Positions 12,055 to 12,545 of a stretch of 12,545 nucleotides of DNA are shown in pieces. This DNA is from Nitrosopumilales archaeon CG15_BIG_FIL_POST_REV_8_21_14_020_37_12 (lineage in GTDB: Archaea > Thermoproteota > Nitrososphaeria > Nitrososphaerales > Nitrosopumilaceae). The stretch lies in contig PFFZ01000068.1 of the NCBI GenBank assembly GCA_002781805.1, positions 1-12,545 of the forward strand, read 5' to 3'. Position 1 is the stretch's first letter. Every line of letters starts with the position of its first letter. Below the pieces are notes generated by a model. The model worked only from the letters and a program-made list of their open reading frames with translations. It ran no database searches and was not told where the DNA came from. Made by a program: the position numbers and the translations under genes.

Positions 12055-12545
12055 GTGGACTTGGATATTGCCCTGAATATTGGACTCGTCGCTGTGGGGT
12101 TGGCAATGCTTTGTTATGGTGGAAATTGGCTTGTAAATGGTGGCGTTGCAATTGCCCAGAAATTCAGAATAAGCAATCTTGTGATTGGAATGACTGTTGT
12201 TGCATATGGTACATCTACCCCAGAACTTGCAGCAAGTTTGGCAGCTGCAGGTCAGCACAATGAAATAATTTTGGGAAATATTGTTGGTAGTAATATTGCA
12301 AATATTGGAATGGTAATTGGTATTGCCTCGATTATGATTCCTCTTGTAGTGAAGAAAACCACTCTTAAAAAAGAAATGCCACTAATGTTGGGTTTTTCAT
12401 TATTGTTAATCTTGTTATCTCTTGATGGAGAAATTTCTCAATACGACGGCTTTCTATTATTGATATTGTTGATAATATTTACCATTTACATGTACCGCAG
12501 TGCCCAGTCAGAGCCTGAGGATATTGACTCTGCACTTCAAAAAAA
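12055..12545 (+). CDS. CaCA-family Na+/Ca2+ exchanger, N-terminal part (runs off window)
   Basis: The frame stays open to the window end with 163 codons visible, about half of a normal 310-330-aa YrbG/CaxA-like protein. The first alpha-repeat is plain: GMTVVAYGTSTPELAASLAAAGQHNEI followed by GNIVGSNIANIG. These carry the Thr-Ser-x-Pro-Glu and Gly-Asn-x2-Gly-Ser-Asn residues that bind Ca2+ and Na+ in this superfamily. Hydrophobic segments occupy about residues 5-21, 41-60, 70-100, 109-124 and 131-146. The visible end (SAQSEPEDIDSALQKK) is the acidic loop between the two alpha-repeats. The start is a GTG at 12055 (MDLDIALNIG), with a TATA box at the leaderless distance; the TTG at 12061 is an alternative. 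Other frames here encode Trp/Cys-rich nonsense. The protein probably exports Ca2+ or exchanges another cation using the Na+ gradient. Confidence 0.9.
   Translation, partial: MDLDIALNIGLVAVGLAMLCYGGNWLVNGGVAIAQKFRISNLVIGMTVVAYGTSTPELAASLAAAGQHNEIILGNIVGSNIANIGMVIGIASIMIPLVVKKTTLKKEMPLMLGFSLLLILLSLDGEISQYDGFLLLILLIIFTIYMYRSAQSEPEDIDSALQK

Noticed and set aside
12037..12258. Minus-strand frame with CxxC-like motifs (TCSCQTCCKFWGRC)
   Set aside because: The cysteines are the antisense reading of Ala/Gly codons of the exchanger; it is not a zinc protein.
11871..12263. Plus-strand frame of 130 codons before and over the exchanger gene
   Set aside because: Its later half is a Trp/Cys-rich out-of-frame reading of the CaCA gene, and its start lies inside the winged-helix gene and operator.
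1..12545. tRNA genes, rRNA, CRISPR arrays, insertion sequences and defence genes
   Set aside because: No cloverleaf, regular spaced repeats, terminal inverted repeats with transposase, or nuclease/toxin motifs were seen on either strand.

Overview
The window reads as part of a chromosome from an ammonia-oxidising-type Nitrososphaerota (Thaumarchaeota), most like the Nitrosopumilus lineage. This is inferred from gene content and style, not from a search. The pointers are AT-rich DNA, a class I lysyl-tRNA synthetase, a single-subunit archaeal Elp3, a PAC2 proteasome-assembly chaperone, and archaeal TATA boxes about 26 bp upstream of start codons with little or no leader. Non-ATG starts are also frequent. 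No rRNA, tRNA, CRISPR array or insertion sequence was seen.

Left part (1-2860). A DNA-3-methyladenine glycosylase I gene (tag, +) converges on a small alpha/beta protein of unknown function (-). Divergent from the latter, an Nramp-superfamily transporter with a non-canonical metal site (+) is followed after 27 bp by a ferritin (+). The pair looks like a metal uptake and storage unit.

Middle part (2860-4030). This stretch looks nearly empty except for one 101-aa gene, but careful reading finds four further micro-genes: a 36-aa Cys/His-rich peptide (-), a 49-aa single-span membrane protein (+), a 57-aa Cys/His zinc-ribbon-like protein (+) and a 32-aa single-span membrane peptide (+). The first two diverge from a palindromic TATA element placed about 24-26 bp from both start codons.

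Leftward operon (8230 to 4029, all minus). elp3, lysS, a 66-aa two-span membrane protein and a 264-aa coiled-coil protein are separated by 2, 1 and 35 nt. Elp3 modifies U34 of tRNAs that include tRNA-Lys, and LysRS charges tRNA-Lys, so the first two genes share a substrate.

Right part (8349-12545). On the minus strand are a NapA-type Na+/H+ antiporter, purM (purine synthesis), a PAC2 chaperone ending in an HbYX-type tripeptide (Met-Tyr-Met), and a 115-aa winged-helix protein. A perfect 7-bp inverted repeat touches the winged-helix start codon and is probably its own operator. Divergent from it, a CaCA-family Na+/Ca2+ exchanger gene begins at a GTG and runs off the window end.

The most noteworthy items are the micro-gene cluster with its bidirectional TATA palindrome, the two related Cys/His peptides, the PAC2-HbYX protein, the Nramp homologue lacking DPGN and MPH, and the winged-helix operator.
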